Assembly: GCA_024636345.1 (NCBI GenBank)
Contig: JAGXHG010000026.1
Span: 49,918 to 113,917, forward strand
From: Desulfobulbaceae bacterium
Lineage (GTDB): Bacteria; Desulfobacterota; Desulfobulbia; Desulfobulbales; Desulfocapsaceae
Direction: 5' to 3'
Length of the DNA stretch: 64,000 nucleotides
Below are positions 1 through 9,291 of the stretch, in pieces. The position numbers were made by a program, and so were the translations under genes. How positions within the stretch are numbered: position 1 is the stretch's first letter; each line of letters begins with the position of its first letter. A model generated the notes under the pieces. The model searched no databases. It was not told the DNA's origin and saw only the letters and a program-made list of their open reading frames with translations.

Positions 1-632
1 ATCCCCTCCTGAAGCGAATTGTCGAGTCGTTCAGAGACTGGGGTCGTGACTGCTGGTGCCCCGGCGGGAGTGACAACAGCTGCCGCCAGCGCTTCGACAG
101 AAAATACGGAGAGCTCCCCATCGGCTACGACCACAAATATGTCTATTCCCACTTTGGATACAACCTCAAGGCGACAGAAATGCAGGCGTCCATAGGCTGC
201 GCTCAGCTCAAAAAACTTTCTCGCTTTACCGATGCACGTATAAAAAATTGGCAACAGCTCCATGACGGGTTGCAGGAACTTGGAGACATCTTCATTCTGC
301 CCCAGGCCACCAAGAATTCAATTCCGTCCTGGTTCGGTTTTCTACTCACGGTCAGACAAGAAGCTCCTTTTGGGAGGGACAAAATCGTTCAACACTTGGA
401 AATGAAAGGGATACAAACCCGCATGCTCTTTGCCGGCAACCTCATCAAACACCCATGTTTCGATGAAATGCGCAGCACCGGCCGAGGATATCGTGTTATT
501 GGAGACCTGCCCACAACCGACCGCATCATGAGAGACACTTTCTGGGTGGGTGTCTACCCCGGTCTCACCCCGGCAATGATCGACTATATGATAGAGGCCA
601 TTACAGAATTTACAAAGACACCATGCAGCTGA
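1..632 (+). CDS. rfbH: CDP-4-keto-6-deoxyglucose 3-dehydrase (RfbH/DdhC/AscC type), 3' part only
   Basis: The open frame enters from the window edge (first full codon at position 3) and ends at 632, so only about the last 209 residues are present. Before the first in-frame ATG at 180 it already encodes RDWGRDCWCPGGSDNSC, then GYDHKYVYSHFGYNLK and MQASIGCAQLKKL. These are hallmarks of the PMP- and iron-sulphur-dependent E1 branch of the DegT/DnrJ aminotransferase fold, which removes the C3 hydroxyl of CDP-4-keto-6-deoxy-D-glucose; the CWC...C cysteines belong to the iron-sulphur region of that family. The ATG at 180 is therefore internal and not the start. The gene overlaps the next one by 10 bases. 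With the RfbC-like epimerase and reductase that follow, it suggests a CDP-3,6-dideoxyhexose such as ascarylose. The E3 reductase partner, cytidylyltransferase and 4,6-dehydratase are not seen and would lie outside the window. Confidence 0.9.
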   Translation, partial: PLLKRIVESFRDWGRDCWCPGGSDNSCRQRFDRKYGELPIGYDHKYVYSHFGYNLKATEMQASIGCAQLKKLSRFTDARIKNWQQLHDGLQELGDIFILPQATKNSIPSWFGFLLTVRQEAPFGRDKIVQHLEMKGIQTRMLFAGNLIKHPCFDEMRSTGRGYRVIGDLPTTDRIMRDTFWVGVYPGLTPAMIDYMIEAITEFTKTPCS

Positions 633-1183
633 CCCTGAACGAAACAGAGCTCCCCGGTTGCTACGAAATCATTCCCAAGATCATCGAGGATGACCGGGGG
701 ATCTTCGTCAAGACCTTTCATCGTGAGGCATTTTTATCAAAAAACCTCTGCGCTGACTGGCCAGAAGAATATTACTCCGTATCCCGCAATGGTGTCTTAA
801 GAGGGCTCCATTTCCAAAGCCCTCCACATGATCACAACAAACTGGTATACTGCACCGAAGGAAACATTCTCGATGCCGTGCTGGACTTAAGACGGGGGGC
901 TCCCACCTTTGGTATGCATTTCCAGATTGAACTCTGCGCAAAGAAGAGAAACATGCTCTACATTCCCAAGGGACTGGCGCACGGATTTTATGTCACCAGT
1001 GCCAGCGCAACCATGCACTACAAAGTATCCAGCCTCTATGCCCCTGAACACGACATGGGGATCAGATGGGATTCAGCGGGCATTCCCTGGCCTGACAACC
1101 ATCCGCACATTTCGTCCCGCGACCTTTCATTCCCTTTGTTGAAGAATTTCGACACCCCCTTCCATTTTGAGAGAATCCGATAA
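623..1183 (+). CDS. RfbC-family sugar-nucleotide epimerase (dTDP-4-dehydrorhamnose 3,5-epimerase-like, possibly AscE-type)
   Basis: 186 residues, the normal length for the RmlC/RfbC cupin family. Family landmarks are present: DDRGIFVKTF near the N-terminus, SVSRNGVLRGLHFQ with the catalytic-region histidine, KLVYCTEGNILDAVLDLR, and a YIPKGLAHGFYV motif. Enzymes of this fold epimerise C3 and/or C5 of 4-keto-6-deoxy sugar nucleotides in the cytoplasm. No dTDP-rhamnose gene lies next to it. Its neighbours are an RfbH-type dehydrase and an SDR reductase, so by analogy with AscE it more likely acts on a CDP-3,6-dideoxy-4-keto sugar. That substrate is an inference from context. The ATG overlaps the end of rfbH by 10 bases, implying translational coupling. 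Confidence 0.85.
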   Translation: MQLTLNETELPGCYEIIPKIIEDDRGIFVKTFHREAFLSKNLCADWPEEYYSVSRNGVLRGLHFQSPPHDHNKLVYCTEGNILDAVLDLRRGAPTFGMHFQIELCAKKRNMLYIPKGLAHGFYVTSASATMHYKVSSLYAPEHDMGIRWDSAGIPWPDNHPHISSRDLSFPLLKNFDTPFHFERIR

Positions 1184-1190
1184 GGTGTCC

Positions 1191-2048
1191 ATGCACATTC
1201 TGATGACAGGAGGGACTGGATTTATTGGCAGACATTTGATCAGGGTACTCCTTGACAGAGGCCACAGGGTCAGTCTCCTCATCCGTCCCATGCCGAACAG
1301 ACCAATGAGTTCATGGCCTCAAGGTGTTAGCGTCATCTCTGCCGACATTCATGATGAATCCTTTTATAAGCAGATCCCGAATGAGCCCTTTGAAGCCTTG
1401 GCCCATCTGGCCTGGTCAGACCTGGAAAACTACCGGTCACTCAACCACATGGAGAAGGTGCTTCCAGGAGACATGAAATTTCTCAAGACAATGGCCGAGA
1501 AACAAATCCCGAAAATTTTCGTCTCCGGCACCTGTTTCGAGTATGGTTTGCAAGAGGGGTGTATGTCGGAAACAATGCCCAGCGCCCCCATCCTCCCCTA
1601 TGCTCTGGCCAAAGATTTCCTGCGGAAATACCTCCAGGAGCTGCAGAAAAAACATCATTTCCACTTACAATGGGGTAGACTCTTCTATATGCATGGCCCG
1701 GGACAGAGCCAAAAAAGTCTGCTTTCCTTACTCGATCAAGCCATCACAAGAGGAGATAGCATCTTTAATATGTCAGGGGGAGAGCAGCTCCGCGACTACC
1801 TCCCTGTCGAAACAATGGCCGAAAAGATAGCCATGATTCTGGAAAGTGACGATCTGGACGGCATCATCAATATCTGCAGCGGTAGACCCGTTTCAGTGCG
1901 GCATCTTGTCGAACAACACATCAAAAAAGTAAAAGCCTCTATCCAACTGAACCTTGGTTATTACCCCTATCCCGATTATGAGCCGATGGCCTATTGGGGA
2001 AACGATGCGACATTCGAGGCCATGATTAACCAGGTTCCAAATTCATAA
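1191..2048 (+). CDS. NAD(P)-dependent epimerase/dehydratase (extended SDR), candidate CDP-sugar 4-reductase
   Basis: About 285 residues. The N-terminus reads MHILMTGGTGFIGRH, with the GxxGxxG nucleotide-binding motif of extended short-chain dehydrogenases. FVSGTCFEYG contributes the catalytic Ser/Thr region, and PYALAKDF carries the YxxxK motif as Y-A-L-A-K. I chose the ATG at 1191 because it is preceded by AAGGTG and starts right at the Rossmann strand; the frame can be extended to a TTG at 1167 that overlaps the upstream gene. Behind RfbH and RfbC homologues the likely role is the final C4 reduction or epimerisation making a CDP-3,6-dideoxyhexose (AscF/AbeRfbJ-like). The exact sugar cannot be read from the sequence. 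Confidence 0.8.
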   Translation: MHILMTGGTGFIGRHLIRVLLDRGHRVSLLIRPMPNRPMSSWPQGVSVISADIHDESFYKQIPNEPFEALAHLAWSDLENYRSLNHMEKVLPGDMKFLKTMAEKQIPKIFVSGTCFEYGLQEGCMSETMPSAPILPYALAKDFLRKYLQELQKKHHFHLQWGRLFYMHGPGQSQKSLLSLLDQAITRGDSIFNMSGGEQLRDYLPVETMAEKIAMILESDDLDGIINICSGRPVSVRHLVEQHIKKVKASIQLNLGYYPYPDYEPMAYWGNDATFEAMINQVPNS

Positions 2049-2064
2049 GATTGGTATAACAACA

Positions 2065-3081
2065 ATGAAAGCAGAGATCAAACCACGCATCAATCAGGAA
2101 GGCAGAACCCGTCTCGAAGAAGTGATTCCCCTGGCGACCCCCTTCGTCCTTTTTGTCGATCCCTCCAGCGCATGCAATTTTCGTTGTAAATTTTGCCCCA
2201 ATGGAGAGCAAGATCTCATTCGGGCCGCCGGTCGCTGGCAGGGAAATATGGACTTCGACCTCTACAAAAAGATCATCGACGACCTCAAAGACTTTGACCA
2301 GCCATTAAAAGTTCTTAGACTCTACAAAGAGGGAGAGCCCTTTCTCAACCCCCGCTTTGCCGACATGGTCCGTTACGCCAAAGATTCTGGATGTGTCGAA
2401 TCAATCGACACCACCACCAACGGCTCGCTGCTAACTCCCGAAAGAATCAAGCCAGCCCTGGAGGCAGGACTTGACCGCATCAATATCTCTGTGGACGGTC
2501 TTAGCGACCAGCAGTTTCTTGAATTTACCCGTACCAAAGTAGACTTTCAAAAGTTCGTGGAAAACATCAAACGGCTTCATGAGATGAAAGGGGGCTGTGA
2601 GATATGTATCAAAATAGCCGGCGATTTTCTCTCCGACGAAGACAAAGAAATGTTTTACAGCACTTTTGGCAACTACGCCGACCGAATCTTTATCGAGAAC
2701 ATTGCCCCTTGTTGGCCAGAATTTGACATTCAAGAAAAGCTAGACATCAAAATCACAAAAGGCATCTATAATCAACCCATCAGTGAAGTGATGACCTGCC
2801 CCTACATCTTTTACTCAATGGCGGTCAACTCCGACGGTACGGTCAGCCTCTGTTTTCTCGACTGGGCCAGAAAGCTACAGATCGGAGATGTAAAAAAAGA
2901 GAGCCTCAAAAAGATCTGGCAGGCCCCTCCCATTCATCAGCACCGTTTAAAACACCTGCGAGGCAAAAGAAAGGAGAATGCTGTCTGCGCTGCCTGTGGT
3001 CAGCTATCCCACTGTGCACCCGACAACATCGATCCCTATGCCGCTCATCTGCTAAAAAAGCTTACAACTTTGCGCCCATGA
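2065..3081 (+). CDS. Radical SAM/SPASM domain protein in the polysaccharide cluster
   Basis: 338 residues. The radical SAM cluster motif CNFRCKFC (CxxxCxxC) lies near residue 35 and is followed by a TIM-barrel-like stretch with TTTNGSLL and INISVDGL. The C-terminal third has an auxiliary-cluster cysteine pattern: a cysteine in MTCPYIF, then VSLCFLDW, then CAACGQLSHC. This SPASM arrangement places a second iron-sulphur cluster. Such proteins occur in O-antigen and secondary-metabolite loci and modify sugars or peptides by radical chemistry; the substrate is unknown. The stop overlaps the start of the next gene in an ATGA junction, so the two are translationally coupled. Confidence 0.8.
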   Translation: MKAEIKPRINQEGRTRLEEVIPLATPFVLFVDPSSACNFRCKFCPNGEQDLIRAAGRWQGNMDFDLYKKIIDDLKDFDQPLKVLRLYKEGEPFLNPRFADMVRYAKDSGCVESIDTTTNGSLLTPERIKPALEAGLDRINISVDGLSDQQFLEFTRTKVDFQKFVENIKRLHEMKGGCEICIKIAGDFLSDEDKEMFYSTFGNYADRIFIENIAPCWPEFDIQEKLDIKITKGIYNQPISEVMTCPYIFYSMAVNSDGTVSLCFLDWARKLQIGDVKKESLKKIWQAPPIHQHRLKHLRGKRKENAVCAACGQLSHCAPDNIDPYAAHLLKKLTTLRP

Positions 3082-4364
3082 CCAAAAAGATTCAGGTACT
3101 TCATATAACCGCTCACTTGGGTGGTGGTATTGGTAAAGCCTTGAGCGGCCTGACGCAAAACACTCCAGGCATTTCTCATTCGATTGCTTGCCTGGAGCGA
3201 CCCGAAAAATTTCAGTTCGTTAATCAGATTAAGCAATCAGGAACAGAGGTCATCCTTGCACCATCTCAACGACAGCTGAGAAACCTTATTGGAGACGCAG
3301 ATATCGTCCAGGTTGAGTGGTGGGGGCACCCTGCCATCATGGCCGCCCTGTGCAGCACCCCGCCGCTACCCGCCATGCGACTACTCCTCTGGTGCCATGT
3401 CTCAGGCCTTCACACCCCTTCCATTCCAGCAGCACTGATAAAAATTGCCCACAGATGTCTTTTTACATCACCGTGTTCACTGAAAACTGAGGAGGTCCAA
3501 GAACTTTCCCCTGAGGAGAGGAAAAAACTGGGGGTTATCCACAGTGCCGGAGGCATTGATGAACTGCCTCTACCTGTTCGCAGCGTCGAAGAACCTCTGA
3601 CGGCTGGTTACCTGGGCAGCCTCAACTTCGCGAAGCTTCATCCTGACTATGTCAATTTTCTAGCCAGCGTTACCCTCCCTGATTTTCGGGTTCGTATGAT
3701 TGGAGACGAGACCAACAGAGATATTTTGGAATCTCAGTGCCGCCAGGCTGGTTGTGAAGGAATGTTGGAATTTCGTGGTTATTGCCATGACATTGTCACC
3801 GAACTTAAGAATATCAATGTCATTCCCTACATCCTCAATCCTCAACATTACGGTACGACAGAAAATGCTCTGCTCGAAGCCATGGCCATGGGTGTAGTTC
3901 CCGTTGTTTTAAACAACCCGGCCGAAGCAAACCTTATCACAAATCGTAAAACAGGCCTTATCGTCAATACCCCTGAGGAATTTGGCGAGGCCATCAGATG
4001 GCTTCATGAGAATCCTTCGGAACGACTGACGTTATCAGAACAAGCCACTAAGGAAGTGAAAAGTCGATTCAGTCTTGATCGACTTGAAACAGGCATGAAA
4101 GAGCAATATCAAGCAATTATCCAAGAGGAAAAAATTCTCATATCCTTTCAAGAAAAACTGGGAACCGATCCATCGCAGTGGTTTCTGATGCAACAAAGAG
4201 AACCGTCTCTTTTTTCAACACCATCCAATAGATCGGAAATTCCACCCTATTCGTGGCATGGCCTTGTGGAGCAAAAAAAAGGATCAGTGCACCATTTTTG
4301 CATTTACTTTAATGATAATCAACAGCTCAGGAGTTGGAGTCAATGGCTCTCTACGATGAAATAA
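3078..4364 (+). CDS. GT4-type glycosyltransferase with C-terminal extension
   Basis: 428 residues. The N-terminal GT-B donor half starts VLHITAHLGGGIGKAL, typical of family 4 transferases. The C-terminal half contains TAGYLGSLNFAKLHPDY and the donor-binding TTENALLEAMAMGVVPVV (E-x7-E type). A roughly 80-residue tail after residue 345 (FQEKLGTDPSQWFLM onward) is not part of the usual fold and I do not recognise it. The enzyme probably adds a sugar to a growing surface glycan at the cytoplasmic membrane. It overlaps the upstream gene by 4 bases and the next by about 22. Confidence 0.8.
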   Translation: MTKKIQVLHITAHLGGGIGKALSGLTQNTPGISHSIACLERPEKFQFVNQIKQSGTEVILAPSQRQLRNLIGDADIVQVEWWGHPAIMAALCSTPPLPAMRLLLWCHVSGLHTPSIPAALIKIAHRCLFTSPCSLKTEEVQELSPEERKKLGVIHSAGGIDELPLPVRSVEEPLTAGYLGSLNFAKLHPDYVNFLASVTLPDFRVRMIGDETNRDILESQCRQAGCEGMLEFRGYCHDIVTELKNINVIPYILNPQHYGTTENALLEAMAMGVVPVVLNNPAEANLITNRKTGLIVNTPEEFGEAIRWLHENPSERLTLSEQATKEVKSRFSLDRLETGMKEQYQAIIQEEKILISFQEKLGTDPSQWFLMQQREPSLFSTPSNRSEIPPYSWHGLVEQKKGSVHHFCIYFNDNQQLRSWSQWLSTMK

Positions 4365-5530
4365 TCTTCCCCTCGGCACCAGATCGTGACGAGTCTTTGG
4401 TCCTATTGGAAAGACTTTGCTCTACCCCGCCATGTGAGAGTTATCCTCAGCTTGACGGCCCCCTGATTCTTTACGGTGCCGGAAAGCTTGGGAAATTGGC
4501 CTACGACTATTTACAAAGAGTAGGCCAGACCTTTCTCTACATAGTTGATCGTAATGCCAGCACAGCTAGAGAAGAAGAATTCTGGAAGAACGTACAGATC
4601 CTCAATCCAAATGAAGTGCCTCTTATGGATAAGAAAAATGCAATACTAGCCATTTGCATATCTTCTTTATCCTGGAATAATGTAGTACGCCCCCTGCAAG
4701 AACAGGGTTGGAAAAAAATCATTCCCTTCTATGACCTAACTCACCAATTTATCGAACGACATCCCTTAAACAATGGTTGGTTCGGTCATCGTTTTTCTGA
4801 ACAAGACAGACAAATTCACGCTTCTCTCATTGAGACATGGCAGGACAATCACTCACGTGCTAGTCATTTACAATTTTTAGCATGGAGAATGCTTCGTGAA
4901 GAATGGTCTTTTCATAAAGCCGAAGTTGATACTTCCTCCAGATACTTCATCCCCGAGGTCACAAAAGCTCTGACCACCAGTGAATGTTTTCTTGACGTTG
5001 GAGCACACCATGGAGAGGTTATTCCCCAGTTTCTAGACCGAGTTTCAGGTAAGTTCATGAAAATAATGGCCATAGAAGCTGACCCCGAAAACATGATCAT
5101 TCTTCAAAAGACCATCCTCCAATCATTGCCTTCCGATTCGAGAAAAAAAGTATTTTGTAAAGAGCTTGTTATTGGAAGAATGAACCATGAAAGCTCTTTT
5201 ATTTATGGACTTAACTATGCCAGCCAACTTGGAAAAGGTGGTAAAACAGTACAAGTCATCGCATTAGACAGTTTAGAGTTTTGCCCAACCTTCGTTAAGG
5301 TGCACCTAGAAGGAGGGGAGCTCGATGCCTTGCAAGGCGGCCTGACAAAATTACAACAAAATCGGCCAATAATAGCTGCAACGGTCTACCATGGTGAGCA
5401 TCACATGAAAGATCTTGCCACATGGCTCATGGACCATTTATCCAACTATCATTTCTATCTTAGATTACACGGATGGTGGGGAACGGGATTGGTCGTTTAC
5501 GCTTTACCAAAGGAAAGGACTAACGCTTAA
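4343..5530 (+). CDS. FkbM-family methyltransferase with N-terminal Rossmann-like domain
   Basis: 395 residues from the ATG at 4343, preceded by AGGAG at 4329-4333; a TTG at 4334 extends the frame by three codons. The first ~110 residues contain LILYGAGKLGKLAYDYL and YIVDRNAS, a small Rossmann-like nucleotide or sugar-sensing domain often fused to FkbM enzymes. The C-terminal part has FLDVGAHHGE (SAM motif I), IMAIEADPENM (motif II acidic residue) and FVKVHLEGGELDALQGG, an FkbM hallmark. It probably O-methylates a sugar. The reading frame overlaps the upstream glycosyltransferase, so they form one operon. Confidence 0.8.
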   Translation: MALYDEIIFPSAPDRDESLVLLERLCSTPPCESYPQLDGPLILYGAGKLGKLAYDYLQRVGQTFLYIVDRNASTAREEEFWKNVQILNPNEVPLMDKKNAILAICISSLSWNNVVRPLQEQGWKKIIPFYDLTHQFIERHPLNNGWFGHRFSEQDRQIHASLIETWQDNHSRASHLQFLAWRMLREEWSFHKAEVDTSSRYFIPEVTKALTTSECFLDVGAHHGEVIPQFLDRVSGKFMKIMAIEADPENMIILQKTILQSLPSDSRKKVFCKELVIGRMNHESSFIYGLNYASQLGKGGKTVQVIALDSLEFCPTFVKVHLEGGELDALQGGLTKLQQNRPIIAATVYHGEHHMKDLATWLMDHLSNYHFYLRLHGWWGTGLVVYALPKERTNA

Positions 5531-5570
5531 CCAAAAAACACACGATAAGAATATAATAATGATAAAAATT

Positions 5571-5587
5571 GAGCTAACACTTAGCTC
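5571..5587 (+). terminator. Small hairpin after the FkbM gene
   Basis: GAGCTAA and TTAGCTC form a perfect 7-bp stem with a 3-nt loop, flanked by AAAAATT and ATTT. It lies about 40 bases past the stop at 5530. The stem is short and the T-tract weak, so it may only attenuate read-through. Confidence 0.4.
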
Positions 5588-5654
5588 ATTTACATTTCAC
5601 AGCCCCAAGGCATAAAGTCAACTTCATATATTGGTATTTAAGGAACTACAAACA

Positions 5655-6392
5655 ATGGACAACAACTTGATATTCGACCTGGGTTTTCATATAGGTGAAG
5701 ATACTGATTTCTATTTAAAAAAAGGGTTCAAAGTTATTGCCGTAGAAGCGAATCCTGAATTATACAACCTTGGCCTTGAAAAATTTTCAGAAAATATCGA
5801 AAAAGGCCAGTTAGTATTGTTGAATCGTGCGATTTCAGACGACACAGGAAAAATAAAATTTTACATACACCCAACAAACAAGGATTGGAGCTCATGTTTC
5901 AAGGAGTTCATAAGAACTGACAAAGAAAAACTCAAGGAAATTGAAGTAGATGGTATAAGCCTGAAAGAGTTATACCGCAACTTCAAAAAACCAAGATATA
6001 TTAAAGTTGACATTGAAGGTGCTGATGTAATTGCTGCCAAACAACTATTTGAATTAGAATATAAACCCAAATTTGTCTCATTTGAGACAAGTAGACGAGA
6101 CTATGCTAAACTTTTTGCTTATTTATTATTATCAGGCTATGCAAAATTTCAGCTTATAAACCAGTTGAATTACAAAGACTTGACAGTAAAAGACATCAAC
6201 AATGAAGGGAACAGTATCGACTACACCTTCCGCTTTGGCTCCTCAGGACTATTTGGCGAAGACCTTCCTAGTGACAAATGGATTAATTATGACGAATTAT
6301 TATTTAGATATCTAAAATACATAGAATTAAGATCTGCGGACCACGAAAACTTATCACTCGGCTGGCTAGATATTCATGCAAGGCTTAATTAA
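5655..6392 (+). CDS. FkbM-family methyltransferase (second copy)
   Basis: 245 residues from the ATG at 5655, which has AAGGA at 5640-5644; a TTG at 5631 is an upstream alternative. Motifs: LIFDLGFHIGEDTDFYLKKG (SAM motif I), VIAVEANPELYN and YIKVDIEGADVIA, the FkbM IEG signature. It lacks the N-terminal domain of the preceding FkbM protein. Codons are markedly A/T-ending, unlike the genes at 1-5.5 kb, suggesting a different origin. Likely role: O-methylation of a surface sugar. Confidence 0.8.
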   Translation: MDNNLIFDLGFHIGEDTDFYLKKGFKVIAVEANPELYNLGLEKFSENIEKGQLVLLNRAISDDTGKIKFYIHPTNKDWSSCFKEFIRTDKEKLKEIEVDGISLKELYRNFKKPRYIKVDIEGADVIAAKQLFELEYKPKFVSFETSRRDYAKLFAYLLLSGYAKFQLINQLNYKDLTVKDINNEGNSIDYTFRFGSSGLFGEDLPSDKWINYDELLFRYLKYIELRSADHENLSLGWLDIHARLN

Positions 6393-6429
6393 CTGACCAT
6401 AGGCAAAATAGCACAGGAAAAATATAAGC

Positions 6430-8133
6430 ATGGACCATTTCAATAACACAGAAAACGTCATAGACAGCAACAGTCATAATAATCAAAAGAATATACTTTT
6501 TATCATTCCACCATACTTTAATTTTCAATCACTAAATAGTGACAAACTAGATTCTATTCCGGTATTTACGGTCCCATATGGAATACTATCAATCGTATCT
6601 TATTTGAGAAAATATTCGTTAGTTGAATTAGATATTGACCTGATTGATTTAAACTTAGAAGCTTTTGAATTTTTAAGTAGCAAGGAAAGTTCTCATAGTA
6701 AAACAAATGTCAATAATTCATTATATGAAACGGTACGGAACAAACTTCTAGAAAAGAATTATGACATCGTTGGCATTTCGGCATTATTCAACAATGCCTA
6801 TAAATACATTGAAGACTTATCAACTATCGTTAAAAGTACAAAAAAGCCACCACTGTGTATCATCGGTGGTGGGCTAGCCTCTAATCTCTACAGCAAAATA
6901 TTGAACAATTTCATCAATGTAGATGCAGCTTGCCTTGCAGAAGGTGAGATACCTATGCTTGACTTATTAAATTCTCAAAATATGCAATTAGCTTTTAATA
7001 CTAGCAACAGTTGGATTACTAGAGAAAAAATAAAGAAAGAGCTCACATTCAAAGCATCTTATATCGACAATTTGGATAACATTCCAATATTGGAATATGA
7101 TCTAATTGATCTAACAAAGTACAATGGCAGATCTATTGATAAAAGATACGCCAACTCTTTGTTAAAAAGAGAATTTTCGATACACACATCGAGAGGTTGC
7201 CCTTATAGCTGCATCTATTGTTCGAACACATCAATTCATGGCAAAATCATACGGAAGATGAGTCTAGCAAGAATTACCTCGGAGTTAGATTCCATGATTA
7301 TTAATTATGGGATGAATGTATTACTCATTGAAGATGATCATTTCTTAGCAGATATAGATCGGGCAAAGGCGGTTTTAAAAGAAATAGCAAAAAGAAACAT
7401 AAGGGTAGAGTTTCCGAATGGGATTTCGGTAAGAGGAATTGATTCCGAATTGGGGATTGCTCTAAAAAATGCTGGAGTTTCAGCTGTTAACCTAGCAGTC
7501 GAATCTGGTTCTGACTTTGTGCTCAGCAAATTAATAAGAAAACCTCATCTAAATAAGCACATAAAGCCAGCTGTTCAATTCTTGAGAGATCAAGATATCC
7601 GTGTGCATGCATTTATAGTTCTAGGATTACCAGGAGAACTACCAGAACATAGACTTGAGACAGCGGAGATGATTCAAGATGTTGGTTTTGACTGGGTTTA
7701 TTTTTTCCTAGCAGTTCCAATAGTTGGCAGCAGATTATACGACCAATGCATTGAAAATAATTATATTGCTGAGAATGATTTCTCCAAACATCTAATTTCT
7801 AATGCAACTATTAAAGCTCCAGGAATTGACCCGAGCACAATTAGTGATGAAATGTATCATATGAATCTTGATGCTAATTTTGTCAACAACTGGAACCTAA
7901 AAAACAATCGACATAAAATAGCCCTACCATATTTTGAATCTATGGTACGAAAATATCCATCACATGCATTTGCATACTATGTTTTAATACAAATCTATAT
8001 CTCACTAAACTACAGTATAGATAAAATCAAAGAACTATCTAACAAGTACAACGAAATTATCAACAAAGACAAAAACTGGAAGAATTATTCTGAGACTTTC
8101 AATCTGAAGAAAACAAATTGTTCGCAGCATTAA
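6430..8133 (+). CDS. Cobalamin-binding-domain radical SAM protein (class B type)
   Basis: 567 residues. An N-terminal B12-binding Rossmann domain (to about residue 190) includes NYDIVGISALFNNAYKY and CIIGGGLASNLY. The radical SAM core follows, with HTSRGCPYSCIYCS (CxxxCxxC near residue 256) and later VNLAVESGSD and HAFIVLGLPGE. The C-terminal ~100 residues look helical and TPR-like (HAFAYYVLIQIYISLNYS). Class B radical SAM enzymes carry out methylations at unactivated carbon or phosphorus, ring contractions and related chemistry; here the target is probably a sugar or lipid of the glycan. Base composition is very AT-rich, as in its neighbours on both sides. Confidence 0.8.
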   Translation: MDHFNNTENVIDSNSHNNQKNILFIIPPYFNFQSLNSDKLDSIPVFTVPYGILSIVSYLRKYSLVELDIDLIDLNLEAFEFLSSKESSHSKTNVNNSLYETVRNKLLEKNYDIVGISALFNNAYKYIEDLSTIVKSTKKPPLCIIGGGLASNLYSKILNNFINVDAACLAEGEIPMLDLLNSQNMQLAFNTSNSWITREKIKKELTFKASYIDNLDNIPILEYDLIDLTKYNGRSIDKRYANSLLKREFSIHTSRGCPYSCIYCSNTSIHGKIIRKMSLARITSELDSMIINYGMNVLLIEDDHFLADIDRAKAVLKEIAKRNIRVEFPNGISVRGIDSELGIALKNAGVSAVNLAVESGSDFVLSKLIRKPHLNKHIKPAVQFLRDQDIRVHAFIVLGLPGELPEHRLETAEMIQDVGFDWVYFFLAVPIVGSRLYDQCIENNYIAENDFSKHLISNATIKAPGIDPSTISDEMYHMNLDANFVNNWNLKNNRHKIALPYFESMVRKYPSHAFAYYVLIQIYISLNYSIDKIKELSNKYNEIINKDKNWKNYSETFNLKKTNCSQH

Positions 8134-8202
8134 TGATTTGGTCTCCACTATTGTCGACCGACCCCAGATCAAACTCAGTTACAGAAAGCAGCATTATAAT
8201 AT

Positions 8203-9258
8203 CTAAATAATTATAGAACCTATAGGTAAATCATATGGTGGTGAAGTTCCGCATATTGCATCATTGAGAAATTCTTTTTTAAAAATATCGAACATGGCCA
8301 TATCAATATTATTTTGAGATTCTATATTTTTTTCTAAGTAATTAAACAGTTTTGAACGATAGAGCGATACGTCATATGAAGCAGCTGCCAAAAGATATTC
8401 TAAAGCCAACTTATACTCCTTATCTCTCATCATAGTTGGGATAAATTGCGTACAATACTTAATCATAAATTGATTTACATTTTTTTTTAGTTCTTCGATT
8501 CTGCTTTCGAATCCTTTAGGAAGATGATTTTCAATTATATCCATCTTAATGGAATAAATGAAATTTGGGGCAAGCTTATTTCTGATCCTTGTAGATGTCT
8601 CACTCGTGCCAGACTTTGTATAATTAAATAATGGTTTATTAATATAGCCAACATCATACAAGGAGTTAAGCCGTAAAACCAAATGCATGTCTGCAAACAC
8701 TCTAAATCTCGTATCAAAGTTACCTACATTCTTCAGAGCCTTATTATTAAATAGTATCTGCCCAGGAGAGATACTATAGCCTTTCATATTGATTTTGAAC
8801 TGTTCATGCCCTTGTATAAATGCACTATGCTTATAAAAAGCATCTTTCTCCAAAACTTGTCCGTCAACGACATCATGTCTATGCGTAGAAACATATCCCA
8901 AAAAAGTTTTGGATTGTTGATATGCCCTCATACATTCAATAATAAAACTCGGCTCCAAAGTGTCATCAGCAGACAGAAAGTTAATATAATCATAATCCTG
9001 AGTATACTCTAACAGCCTATTGCCAGTGTAATCTAATGGCAAATGCACATCATTTTTATAGACTTTTATATTTTCAAACTTTTCTGCATATTCCCGAATA
9101 ATATTCCATGAATTATCAGTAGAAACATTATCAACAACTACTACTACAGATTCATACGTTTGAGCTAAAGCACTTTCAATTGCTCTGGCAATGCTACTGC
9201 TCATATTGAAGTTTGATATACATATTGCAGCAACACCTTTCTCTTTTCCCGCTTTCAT
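8203..9258 (-). CDS. Family 2 glycosyltransferase
   Basis: 351 residues. A GT-A fold N-terminus reads AICISNFNMSSSIARAIESAL, followed by the nucleotide-sugar site VVDNVSTDNSW and the metal-binding region INFLSADDTLEPSFI. A ribosome site TTAGGAG precedes the ATG at 9258. It faces the upstream radical SAM gene tail to tail and is AT-rich like it. Probable role: transfer of a sugar onto the surface glycan. It is the last gene before an IS481-like remnant at 9292. Confidence 0.8.
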   Translation of the reverse strand: MKAGKEKGVAAICISNFNMSSSIARAIESALAQTYESVVVVVDNVSTDNSWNIIREYAEKFENIKVYKNDVHLPLDYTGNRLLEYTQDYDYINFLSADDTLEPSFIIECMRAYQQSKTFLGYVSTHRHDVVDGQVLEKDAFYKHSAFIQGHEQFKINMKGYSISPGQILFNNKALKNVGNFDTRFRVFADMHLVLRLNSLYDVGYINKPLFNYTKSGTSETSTRIRNKLAPNFIYSIKMDIIENHLPKGFESRIEELKKNVNQFMIKYCTQFIPTMMRDKEYKLALEYLLAAASYDVSLYRSKLFNYLEKNIESQNNIDMAMFDIFKKEFLNDAICGTSPPYDLPIGSIII

Positions 9259-9291
9259 ACGTCTCCTAAGGCTTATTCAGGCACATCTGTA

